NCBI RefSeq assembly: GCF_964340395.1
Contig: NC_135563.1
Coordinates: 3,578,422 to 3,638,421 of the forward strand
Source: Glandiceps talaboti
Taxonomy: Eukaryota > Hemichordata > Enteropneusta > Spengelidae
DNA: 60,000 nucleotides
Reading direction: 5' to 3'
Of this stretch, positions 46,330-55,907 are shown one piece after another; within the stretch, counting starts at the first letter, position 1, and every line of letters starts with the position of its first letter. The translations under genes and the position numbers were made by a program. The notes beneath the pieces are model-generated. The model was not told the DNA's origin and did no database searches. It saw only the letters and a list, made by a program, of their open reading frames with translations.

Positions 46330-48740
46330 AACTAATGTACAATATACTAGCACTTTTATAGAGTCAGTCATCACATCTAGACTAGTAGATAACTAATGTA
46401 AAGTATACAATCACTTTCATAGAGTCAGTCATCAGATCTATAGTAGTAGATAACTAATGTAAAGTACACTATCACTTTCCTAGAGTCAGTCATCAGATCT
46501 ATAGTAGGAGATAACTAATGTAAAGTACACTATCACTTTCCTAGAGTCAGTCATCAGATCTATAGTAGGAGATAACTAATGTACAATATACTATCACTTT
46601 CCTAGAGTCAGTCATCAGATCTATACTAGTTGATAACTAATGTAAAGTATACTATCACTTTCCTAGAGTCAGTCATCAGATCTATAGTAGGAGATAACTA
46701 ATGTAAAGTATAATATCACTTTCCTAGAGTCAGTCATCAGATCTATACTAGTTGATAACTAATGTAAAGTATACTATCACTTTCATAGAGTCAGTCATCA
46801 GATCTATACTAGTAGATAACTAATGTACAATATACTATCACTTTCCTAGAGTCAGTCATCAGATCTATAGTAGTTGATAACTAATGTAAAGTATACTATC
46901 ACTTTCCTAGAGTCAGTCATCAGATCTATACTAGGAGATAACTAATGTAAAGTATACTATCACTTTCCTAGAGTCAGTCATCAGATCTATACTAGTTGAT
47001 AACTAATGTAAAGTATACTATCACTTTCCTAGAGTCAGTCATCAGATCTATAGTATGAGATAACTAATGTAAAGTATACTATCACTTTCCTAGAGTCAGT
47101 CATCAGATCTATACTAGGAGATAACTAATGTACAATATACTATCACTTTCCTAGAGTCAGTCATCAGATCTATACTAGTTGATAACTAATGTAAAGTATA
47201 CTATCACTTTCCTAGAGTCAGTCATCAGATCTATAGTAGGAGATAACTAATGTAAAGTATAATATCACTTTCCTAGAGTCAGTCATCAGATCTATACTAG
47301 TTGATAACTAATGTAAAGTATACTATCACTTTCATAGAGTCAGTCATCAGATCTATACTAGTAGATAACTAATGTACAATATACTATCACTTTCCTAGAG
47401 TCAGTCATCAGATCTATAGTAGTTGATAACTAATGTAAAGTATACTATCACTTTCCTAGAGTCAGTCATCAGATCTATACTAGGAGATAACTAATGTAAA
47501 GTATACTATCACTTTCCTAGAGTCAGTCATCAGATCTATACTAGTTGATAACTAATGTAAAGTATACTATCACTTTCCTAGAGTCAGTCATCAGATCTAT
47601 AGTATGAGATAACTAATGTAAAGTATACTATCACTTTCCTAGAGTCAGTCATCAGATCTATACTAGGAGATAACTAATGTCAAGTGCACTATCACTTTCC
47701 TAGAGTCAGTCATCAGATCTATAGTATGAGATAACTAATGTAAAGTATACTATCACTTTCCTAGAGTCAGTCATCAGATCTATACTAGGAGATAACTAAT
47801 GTCAAGTGCACTATCACTTTCCTAGAGTCAGTCATCAGATCTATACTAGGAGATAACTAATGTAAAGTACACTATCACTTTCCTAGAGTCAGTCATCAGA
47901 TCTATACTAGTTGATAACTAATGTAAAGTACACTATCACTTTCCTAGAGTCAGTCATCAGATCTATAGTAGTAGATAACTAATGTAAAGTATACTATCAC
48001 TTTCCTAGAGTCAGTCATCAGATCTATAGTAGGAGATAACTAATGTAAAGTACACTATCACTTTCCTAGAGTCAGTCATCAGATCTATACTAGTTGATAA
48101 CTAATGTAAAGTACACTATCACTTTCCTAGAGTCAGTCATCAGATCTATAGTAGTAGATAACTAATGTACAATATACTAGCACTTTTATAGAGTCAGTCA
48201 TCAAATCTATAGTAGTAGATAACTAATGTACAATATACAATCACTTTCATAGAGTCAGTCATCAGATCTATAGTAGGAGATAACTAATGTACAATATACT
48301 ATCACTTTCATAGAGTCAGTCATCAGATCTGTAGTAGGAGATAACTAATGTACAATACACAATCACTTTCATAGAGTCAGTCATCAGATCTATACTAGTA
48401 GATAACTAATGTACAATATACTAGCACTTTTATAGAGTCAGTCATCACATCTAGACTAGTAGATAACTAATGTAAAGTATACAATCACTTTCATAGAGTC
48501 AGTCATCAGATCTATAGTAGTAGATAACTAATGTAAAGTACACTATCACTTTCCTAGAGTCAGTCATCAGATCTATACTAGTAGATAACTAATGTAAAGT
48601 ACACTATTACTTTCCTAGAGTCAGTCATCAGATCTATAGTAGGAGATAACTAATGTAAAGTACACTATCACTTTCCTAGAGTCAGTCATCAGATCTATAG
48701 TAGGAGATAACTAATGTACAATATACTGTCACTTAAATTT
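46330..48740. repeat. Late array segment related to the 4,359-bp units
   Basis: Markers seen in the first 15.5 kb reappear here after being absent from about 16 to 46 kb. These are GTATGAGATAAC (about 47,053, 47,603 and 47,724) and GTCAAGTGCAC (about 47,680 and 47,802, a 122-bp or two-monomer step). A segment of about 550 bp is repeated locally. The AAAT marker closes the segment at 48,730. Confidence 0.6.
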
Positions 48741-51415
48741 CCTAGAGTCAGTCATCAGATCTATACTAGTTGATAACTAATGTAAAGTATACTATCACTT
48801 TCCTAGAGTCAGTCATCAGATCTATAGTAGGAGATAACTAATGTAAAGTACACTATCACTTTCCTAGAGTCAGTCATCAGATCTATACTAGTTGATAACT
48901 AATGTAAAGTATACTATCACTTTCCTAGAGTCAGTCATCAGATCTATACTAGTAGATAACTAATGTACAATATACTATCACTTTCCTAGAGTCAGTCATC
49001 AGATCTATACTAGTTGATAACTAATGTAAAGTATACTATCACTTTCCTAGAGTCAGTCATCAGATCTATACTAGGAGATAACTAATGTAAAGTATACTAT
49101 CACTTTCCTAGAGTCAGTCATCAGATCTATAGTAGGAGATAACTAATGTACAATATACTATCACTTTCCTAGAGTCAGTCATCAGATCTATACTAGTTGA
49201 TAACTAATGTAAAGTATACTATCACTTTCCTAGAGTCAGTCATCAGATCTATAGTAGGAGATAACTAATGTAAAGTATAATATCACTTTCCTAGAGTCAG
49301 TCATCAGATCTATACTAGTTGATAACTAATGTAAAGTATACTATCACTTTCATAGAGTCAGTCATCAGATCTATACTAGTAGATAACTAATGTACAATAT
49401 ACTATCACTTTCCTAGAGTCAGTCATCAGATCTATACTAGTTGATAACTAATGTAAAGTATACTATCACTTTCCTAGAGTCAGTCATCAGATCTATACTA
49501 GGAGATAACTAATGTAAAGTATACTATCACTTTCCTAGAGTCAGTCATCAGATCTATAGTAGGAGATAACTAATGTACAATATACTATCACTTTCCTAGA
49601 GTCAGTCATCAGATCTATACTAGTTGATAACTAATGTAAAGTATACTATCACTTTCCTAGAGTCAGTCATCAGATCTATACTAGGAGATAACTAATGTCA
49701 AGTACACTATCACTTTCCTAGCTAGAGTCAGTCATCAGATCTATAGTAGGAGATAACTAATGTAAAGTACACTATCACTTTCCTAGAGTCAGTCATCAGA
49801 TCTATAGTAGGAGATAACTAATGTAAAGTACACTATCACTTTCCTAGAGTCAGTCATCAGATCTATACTAGTTGATAACTAATGTAAAGTACACTATCAC
49901 TTTCCTAGAGTCAGTCATCAGATCTATAGTAGTAGATAACTAATGTACAATATACTAGCACTTTTATAGAGTCAGTCATCAAATCTATAGTAGTAGATAA
50001 CTAATGTACAATATACAATCACTTTCATAGAGTCAGTCATCAGATCTGTAGTAGGAGATAACTAATGTACAATACACAATCACTTTCATAGAGTCAGTCA
50101 TCAGATCTATACTAGTAGATAACTAATGTACAATATACTAGCACTTTTATAGAGTCAGTCATCACATCTAGACTAGTAGATAACTAATGTAAAGTATACA
50201 ATCACTTTCCTAGAGTCAGTCATCAGATCTATAGTAGGAGATAACTAATGTACAATATACTGTCACTTTCCTAGAGTCAGTCATCAGATCTATACTAGTT
50301 GATAACTAATGTAAAGTATACTATCACTTTCCTAGAGTCAGTCATCAGATCTATACTAGTTGATAACTAATGTAAAGTATACTATCACTTTCATAGAGTC
50401 AGTCATCAGATCTATACTAGTAGATAACTAATGTACAATATACTATCACTTTCCTAGAGTCAGTCATCAGATCTATACTAGTAGATAACTAATGTACAGT
50501 ATACTATCACTTTCCTAGAGTCAGTCATCAGATCTATACTAGTTGATAACTAATGTAAAGTATACTATCACTTTCCTAGAGTCAGTCATCAGATCTATAC
50601 TAGGAGATAACTAATGTAAAGTATACTATCACTTTCCTAGAGTCAGTCATCAGATCTATAGTAGGAGATAACTAATGTACAATATACTATCACTTTCCTA
50701 GAGTCAGTCATCAGATCTATACTAGTTGATAACTAATGTAAAGTATACTATCACTTTCCTAGAGTCAGTCATCAGATCTATACTAGTTGATAACTAATGT
50801 AAAGTATACTATCACTTTCCTAGAGTCAGTCATCAGATCTATACTAGTTGATAACTAATGTAAAGTACACTATCACTTTCCTAGAGTCAGTCATCAGATC
50901 TATACTAGTAGATAACTAATGTACACTATACTATCACTTTCCTAGAGTCAGTCATGAGATCTACACTAGTAGATAACTAATGTAAAGTATACTATCACTT
51001 TCCTAGAGTCAGTCATCAGATCTATACTAGGAGATAACTAATGTAAAGTACACTATCACTTTCCTAGAGTCAGTCATCAGATCTATAGTAGGAGATAACT
51101 AATGTAAAGTACACTATCACTTTCCTAGAGTCAGTCATCAAATCTATAGTAGTTGATAACTAATGTACAATATACAATCACTTTCATAGAGTCAGTCATC
51201 AGATCTATAGTAGGAGATAACTAATGTACAATACACAATCACTTTCATAGAGTCAGTCATCAGATCTATAGTAGGAGATATTACTAATGTACAATACACT
51301 ATCACTTTTATAGAGTCAATCATTACATGTATAGTGGTAGATAAATAATCTACAATATATTGTCATTTTTTTGGACTAAATCATATTTATACAAAAGTTG
51401 CTGTTACTCCTTGTT

Positions 51416-51445
51416 TTGACATTTGTTTGCATTATGTATTCATAG
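51416..51445 (+). promoter_or_regulatory. Putative 3' splice acceptor before the OTU/MULE exon
   Basis: A T-rich stretch (TTGCTGTTACTCC, then TTGTTTTGACATTTG) is followed by TATTCATAG and then GTGGTGTACCAG. This is a normal acceptor layout with the AG at 51,444-51,445. The downstream frame is open back to a stop at 51,346 and contains no ATG in that interval. The only nearby ATG, at 51,434, hits a stop after three codons in another frame. An acceptor is therefore the simplest way to begin this reading frame. Confidence 0.55.
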
Positions 51446-54183
51446 GTGGTGTACCAGGAAGAGTGCCGGCTATAGTGAGTGCAGATGGAAATTGCTTGTT
51501 TAATGCAGCTTCTGTGGCAGTGACTGGAAATGAGTCCATGGCAGCTGAGTTAAGAGTCCGTACCTGCATTGATATGATTTTGCACAAAGATCTGTATACT
51601 AAGAAGTATCAGACTGGCATTCCACTTGTTTCACCAAACTACAGTGATGCCATGCATGATTGTGCAGGAGATGGGTGCTACTCTTCAGCCTGGACAATGA
51701 TTGCTTTGTCATCAGTGCTGAAAACTAAAATTGTGTCCATTTATCCTGCAGTCAGTGGATTGCTTGATAACTGTTTATCAATTTTGAATTCAGCCTTTAT
51801 GCCACGCGAAGCAAACAAGCAAAGTTCACCCATCTACATTATGTGGACAAGTGCAAGTATGCCAAGAAGAAAACATATATGGGTACCCAATCACTTCGTT
51901 CCTCTATTAGTCATCGAGTCAGCCAAGCCAACAATTAACTTGTGTGGAGATGGTAGCACAGGGAAACCATCCAGCACCTCTTCACCACACTCTTCTCTAC
52001 CTTCCTGTTCCACTAAGGTAAGCACTGTTCTTTTGACAAGTAGTCCAATTTCATCATGCACTTCACCAACAAACCTACACTCACCACTGTCTAATTCATG
52101 TACAAGTAGTCCACCCATTTCACCCATAAGTCAACAAGGCAAGAAGAACCAGCCATCACCTACACCATCCAACATATCAGACAACCTGGATGAGAGCAAC
52201 CAATCATTACCCAATTCACCTTTAAGTAATCAATGCAAGAAGAACCAGCCATCACATGCACCATCCAACATATCAGACAACCTGGATGAGAGCAACCAAT
52301 CGTTCCCAGATTCACCCACAAACCCGACACAGCAAACCAACCAACAGTCACAAGTTTCAGGGGCAATTAAAATAGACAACAGATTCCAGAATCCTGAAGA
52401 AATCTTAGAAGTCATGATGAGTAGGCAACCATGTGGAGAGACTGTACCTAGAGGAGTAAAAGAGGATGTAATGTTTCTGATTGATGACACCGTAAATAGT
52501 AGTCGTAGGTCAAATGGTAGGAAAGCTTTTTATGTTGATGACTGTGGCACATGGGGAGCTAAAGCATCTCACAAGATTCACCATTATATCATAAAAGACG
52601 GACATCTTGATTATGTAGATAGGAAAGCCGACCAGTACTGTAAAGATGTAAAAGGGAAACGTGTTCCAGTCGTCCCTCAACCAAATGAAAACGATATTGT
52701 CACATTCAAACGGTATTACATATCACTTAAACGCGATCCATCATACAGAAAAAGAGTTTCAACTGTAGCTATTTGTCCAGACAGTATAAAGAAAATAAAA
52801 GATTTAGCTGTAGTTGAATATATTGGTAAGTATCCAGTTGACTCTGTTCCTCATGGTAATGCAAAGAAAACGCAGGGGGAATATGTAAGAACATCGTCGA
52901 AAACCAAGAAAAGAATTGATGAACTAGTCAAAACTAAAACACCACGCGAAGTGTATGAAGAGATGACATTAGATGACTCAGCATGTGCACCCAGAGATTT
53001 AAAGCAGGTTCAAAATGCAAAGCACCAGGCGACAAGTAATAGACTAGCTCCAGGACAACACAGAAAAAATTTAGCAGATGACATACAGACTGTACTCTCT
53101 CAAATTCATGACCACCCATTCATACAAGAAGTAGTACAGACAAAGGGGAAGCCAGCATCAGTCATATTGTACCTAAAGGAACATTTAAGAGATATTCAGC
53201 AGTTTTGTAATACAGCAGCACAACATCCGAGTGTTCTTGGCATTGACCGAACATTCAACTTAGGACCATGCTATGCAACCACATTGGTTTACCACAACAA
53301 TAATTTACTCAGGAAAAGTACACAGTGTTCACCTGTAATGTTAGGGGCAATATATTTACATTGGGATGGTTTGTATACAACATATCACAGGTTTCTATCA
53401 CATTTACAAAGTCAATTATCAGAAAATGTTGGTAGTATGCAGATTGTAGTAGGGTCAGATGAGGAGGCAGCGCTCACTAAGGCAGTAAAACAATGTTTTC
53501 CGTCATCTGTTCAAGTACTCTTTTCTAGACATTTACAGGACAATGCGCTTAGGTGTTTATCAAAAAAAGTGGGTGCCAATAAAAAGCAGCAAAAAGTAGT
53601 AATACGTGATCTTTTCGGAAAGACAGGACTGGCATCATCTAGCAATGAGGAAGACTTTGAATTGATGGTTATGGAGCTTACTGACAAGTACACGGCATCA
53701 CTACCTGGCTTTATACCATATTTCCACAAAATTGTAGATAAACTTAGGACATTTGTACTGCGACCAACACAAACAAACAAGTGGATTCCAATAGACTGGA
53801 AAAATAATTCGTGTAAAAGTATGAACAACATCATTAAATTATCAACTAATTGGAAATCCCTCAAGATGTCAGATTTGATCGATAAATTGTACCGAATTGT
53901 CAAACTTCAGCAGGCAGACATGAGACGGGCGTTGTATGGCATGGGGAACTATGAACTGGCACCATGGATGGCAAAATTTAAAGTTAAACAAGTACATTGG
54001 ACCCAGAAGACAGCGGAAGAAAAAGAAAGACTCTACCAGAAATTTTTGAAGGGTATTCCAACAAAGGAGAAAACAGTGACCTCAACAGATGGAAAGCTAA
54101 CAGTACCAAAGACACCAAAGACAGTCAAAAAACCAGGCCAGAGAAAGAGGATAAAACGTGCAAGGACAACTACTATACAATAA
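51446..54183 (+). CDS. OTU-like protease / MULE-type transposase-derived protein (5' end missing)
   Basis: Residues are numbered from the TTG at 51,427. Residues 14-165 resemble an OTU cysteine protease (deubiquitinase fold). The Cys box S18-A-D-G-N-C23-L-F is present, as is the His motif V153-P-N-H156-F. Residues 175-310 are a Ser/Pro/Thr/Asn-rich linker with a duplicated 32-residue segment. Residues 315-545 match the conserved middle region of invertebrate OTU/MULE proteins (D371-D-C-G-T-W, then PRDLKQVQ). Residues 580-850 resemble a MULE transposase with D607 (GIDRTF) and D678 (GSDEEAAL). The expected third acidic residue is K797 (NNSCKSMNN), and the usual Cys three residues before H702 is F699. 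A basic tail at 896-913 may be a nuclear signal. The first in-frame ATG is residue 38, after the catalytic Cys, so upstream exon(s) are expected. It could be an active gene, a domesticated gene or a transposon remnant; protease activity is inferred only. Confidence 0.85.
52018..52026 (+). promoter_or_regulatory. Possible internal splice donor after the OTU domain
   Basis: CACTAAG|GTAAGCACT is a close match to the 5' splice consensus (AG|GTAAG). It lies within codons 197-199, just after the OTU domain and at the start of the low-complexity linker. Use of this site would separate the OTU domain from the transposase domain. A second strong match (ATTG|GTAAGTATCC, GT at 52,826) lies inside the middle domain. 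The reading frame is open through both, so they may be unused. Confidence 0.3.
52120..52311 (+). repeat. 96-bp in-frame tandem duplication in the linker
   Basis: Two copies (52,120-52,215 and 52,216-52,311) encode KKNQPS, then PSNISDNLDESNQS, at a 32-residue spacing. The DNA copies are nearly identical from AAGAAGAACCAGCCATCA to GATGAGAGCAACCAATC. The left part of each copy has diverged more. Because 96 is a multiple of three the frame is kept. It lengthens the disordered linker between the OTU and transposase parts. Confidence 0.9.
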
Positions 54184-54469
54184 TGTGACCACTGACTGTA
54201 GGCATCTACATACATGTTGAAATGAAAAGATCTATCATGGCTCTGTGCATGACTTCTGTATATAAAATGGTGCTATATAGTTTTATTTATATTATATCTA
54301 CATTATATATAATTATTGTTTATATATCTATTTCAAATCTATATTTTTATATTATATTATATATTATATTATTATAACATTGTATATATTTATTTCAAAT
54401 CTATATATTCATATTATATTATAGTATATTTTTATAACATATATATATTTACTGTATATATTTCTATTC
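54184..54469. repeat. AT-rich 3' flank with an imperfect 62-bp repeat
   Basis: After the stop codon the sequence becomes strongly AT-rich (TATATT and ATTATA words). TTTCAAATCTATAT occurs at 54,331 and 54,393, followed each time by TATTATATTAT-like sequence and TATAACAT, giving an imperfect 62-bp tandem repeat to about 54,455. Open frames here come only from low complexity. No gene is supported. Confidence 0.7.
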
Positions 54470-54634
54470 ATCACACACACATATTCACATACATACACAC
54501 ACACACACACACACATACATACATACATACATACATTTGTACATACATAAAGACACACACACACACACACACACACAGATAAACACATACATACATACAT
54601 ACATACATACATACATACATACATACATACATTT
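54470..54634. repeat. Compound (CA)n / (CATA)n microsatellite
   Basis: Runs of CA and of CATA alternate: (AC)n near 54,494-54,514, CATA to 54,536, (AC)n at about 54,552-54,577, then an unbroken CATA tract at about 54,586-54,631. The open frames across it in several frames are low-complexity artefacts. It should be highly length-polymorphic. Confidence 0.95.
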
Positions 54635-54678
54635 ATACACTTCATCCCTTCCAATATGTACATTAATACATGTCAACT

Positions 54679-54694
54679 CTTTTTTCTATTACAG
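54679..54694 (+). promoter_or_regulatory. Possible splice acceptor in the 3' region
   Basis: CTCTTTTTTCTATTACAG followed by GTGCAT has a strong polypyrimidine tract and an AG. All three downstream frames close quickly, so if used it would start a 3' UTR exon. No convincing donor was seen between the CDS stop and this site. Confidence 0.3.
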
Positions 54695-54973
54695 GTGCAT
54701 CTATTATGTTTTGAGATAATTAACAATAGGATTAACAACAACTGTATAATAATGATGAGAGATCTTATATAACACCAAAATTTGTTTACCAACTATTTTT
54801 TCTTACTGACACAAAGAACGGTGATGCATGTTGGTTATTCTATACAATGTATAGTTAAGTGTAAATTTCATGCTACCAATGAGGTTATCCTGTTGGCTTT
54901 TGATTTGTTTTTTGTTTTTTAATTGTTTTTGGACTACTTTGTACTTTGAATATGCTTCTGCAGGTATTGATAG

Positions 54974-55066
54974 ACTTTAGACAGGCTTGGAGACAGACTG
55001 GATGATGAGTTGATTGGTGTAGATGAAGAACATTTGGGAGTTTTTGCAGACAAGCTTCCTATGTAA
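54974..55066 (+). CDS. Possible small terminal coding exon (about 30 codons)
   Basis: After GGTATTGATAG a frame of 30 codons reads TLDRLGDRLDDELI, then GVDEEHLGVFADKLPM, and ends at TAA 55,064-55,066. A poly(A) signal follows 130 bp later. The upstream DNA (about 54,900-54,963) is T-rich and ends in CTTCTGCAG and then GATAG, both possible acceptors. The acidic/hydrophobic composition looks protein-like rather than random AT-rich DNA, but a 30-codon open frame can arise by chance. With the CTGCAG acceptor a different frame gives only 13 codons. It may be the last exon of a host gene, or untranslated. I do not recognise the peptide. Confidence 0.22.
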   Translation, partial: TLDRLGDRLDDELIGVDEEHLGVFADKLPM

Positions 55067-55195
55067 ACTTCAGTGGAATGTTATCAATCGTACCGTAAGG
55101 TACACAAACCAAACGGCCCTTTTCAGGGCCAACATTTACATCCTCCAAAAAGAGATACCTGAACCATGAATTCAATGCACTTTATGTCAATATTC

Positions 55196-55201
55196 AATAA
55201 A
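55196..55201 (+). terminator. Candidate poly(A) signal AATAAA
   Basis: AATAAA lies about 1.0 kb downstream of the OTU/MULE stop codon, in non-repetitive sequence. GT-rich sequence (GGTGTT, then TGTATTTGTGG) follows within about 30-55 bases, as expected of a cleavage and polyadenylation region. It is the best candidate 3' end for transcripts from this island. Confidence 0.45.
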
Positions 55202-55306
55202 GAAATCCTAGTTGCATACATTGCACTAGGTGTTATAATTATAATGTATTTGTGGATAGGTGGATAGTTGGTGTGACGGTTTGTGCTGTGTACGTATCTG
55301 TCAGCC

Positions 55307-55360
55307 TATGTATGTATGTATGTATGTACAAATGTATGTATGTATGTATATATACATGCA

Positions 55361-55391
<31 letters not shown>

Positions 55392-55393
55392 AA
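55307..55393. repeat. (TATG)n / (TG)n microsatellite
   Basis: TATG tetranucleotides at 55,307-55,349 are broken by ACAAATG, followed by TATATACATGCA, then a (TG)n run near 55,360-55,373 and more TATG to about 55,391. It is the reverse-complement type of the CATA/CA tract at 54.5 kb. Confidence 0.9.
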
Positions 55394-55490
55394 ACTTGGA
55401 TAGTCATTGTGATAAAAGTTGACATTGGTAAACACATAGTTTAAAGATTGTCTGGCTCTGTTTTCACATTCAGAAAAAAAACAAGAGTTA
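55394..55490. other. Short unique spacer before the second satellite
   Basis: About 100 bases of ordinary AT-rich sequence with no gene or repeat recognised. They separate the TATG microsatellite from the first, truncated monomer of the 206-bp satellite. Confidence 0.5.
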
Positions 55491-55807
55491 TATTACAAAT
55501 TTTGTAGCATTGCCCTTCTAAGTATCTATACTATATATCTATATACTTTTAAATGTATTACCCTTCGGCGATTTTCCCCGGGCACTCGATATATGTCCCC
55601 TCCCCTATCTTAGGGAACGCCATTACTTAGCGCCGGTTGGTATGGGCGACGGCAACGTGAATTGTTGGGCGCAAAATGTCAGTTTTGCTTTCTTTAAATT
55701 ATAAAATTTTGTAGCTACACCCTTCTAAGTATCTATACTATATATTTATATACTTTTAAATGTATTACCATTCCGCGATTTTCCCGGGCACTCGATATGT
55801 CCCCCTC

Positions 55808-55820
55808 CCCTATCATAGGG
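55808..55820. repeat. Type-A monomer interrupted palindrome CCCTAT-C-ATAGGG
   Basis: A perfect 6-bp inverted repeat with a one-base centre, present in type A monomers (for example at 55,808). It is weakened to CCCTATCACAGGG in the 56,167 monomer and destroyed in type B, where CCCCATCTTAGC replaces it. It could be a dyad protein-binding site; the function is unknown. Confidence 0.6.
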
Positions 55821-55884
55821 AACGCCATTACTTAGCGCCGGTTGGTATGGGCGACGGCAACGTCAATTGTTGGGCGCAAAATGT

Positions 55885-55907
55885 GTTTTATTTTCATGAA
55901 ATAAAAC
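55885..55907. repeat. Type-A monomer palindrome around TTTCATGAAA
   Basis: GTTTTATTTT-CATG-AAATAAAAC is a near-perfect dyad of 23 bases with one bulged T. It lies at the end of the CpG-rich part of type A monomers (also 56,299-56,321 and later A monomers). Type B has unrelated sequence there. It could form a hairpin or bind a dimeric protein. Confidence 0.6.

Larger units (their letters stand above)
233..51380. repeat. 61-bp satellite array, about 835 head-to-tail copies
   Basis: A 61-bp monomer repeats head to tail for about 51.1 kb with no interruption. It can be recognised by AGTCAGTCATCAGATCTATA, then GATAACTAATGT, then TATCACTTTCCTAG. The period was measured directly: GATAACTAATG recurs at 61-base steps, for example near 3,060, 3,121 and 3,182. 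Base composition is about 31% GC. Common alternative states are CTAGTTG, GTAGGAG or CTAGTAG before ATAACTAATG; GTAAAGTA or GTACAATA; and TTCCTAG, TTCATAG or TTTATAG. Rare indel monomers (CACTTAAATTTCC, CCTAGCTAGAATC, ATCTAGATCTAT, TACTACTAGTATC) serve as markers of larger duplications. Because 61 is 1 modulo 3 and the monomer contains stops, every frame is closed on both strands. Similar arrays form heterochromatin or centromeres, but no such role is shown here. Confidence 0.97.

Noticed and set aside
233-51380. CRISPR-like array
   Set aside because: There is no alternation of conserved repeat and unique spacer; the whole 61-bp unit is conserved and the context is eukaryotic.
233-51380. AP-1-like sites in GAGTCAGTCA
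   Set aside because: The sequence lacks the exact TGA(C/G)TCA core; the resemblance is only partial.
51891-53903. Several antisense open frames of 60-130 codons within the gene
   Set aside because: They are shadows of the long + strand coding frame and have no recognisable domain.
54316-54719. Open frames on both strands rich in Tyr/Ile, Thr/His or Cys/Val/Met
   Set aside because: They translate AT-rich and CA/CATA microsatellite DNA and are low-complexity artefacts.
51367-54940. Possible terminal repeats of a transposon around the gene (TTTTTGGACTA near 51,367 and 54,927)
   Set aside because: The match is only 11 bases, is direct rather than inverted, and lies in T-rich DNA. No target-site duplication was found.
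55611-55618. Telomere-like TTAGGG
   Set aside because: It occurs once in a variant monomer and is not tandem; other monomers read ATAGGG.
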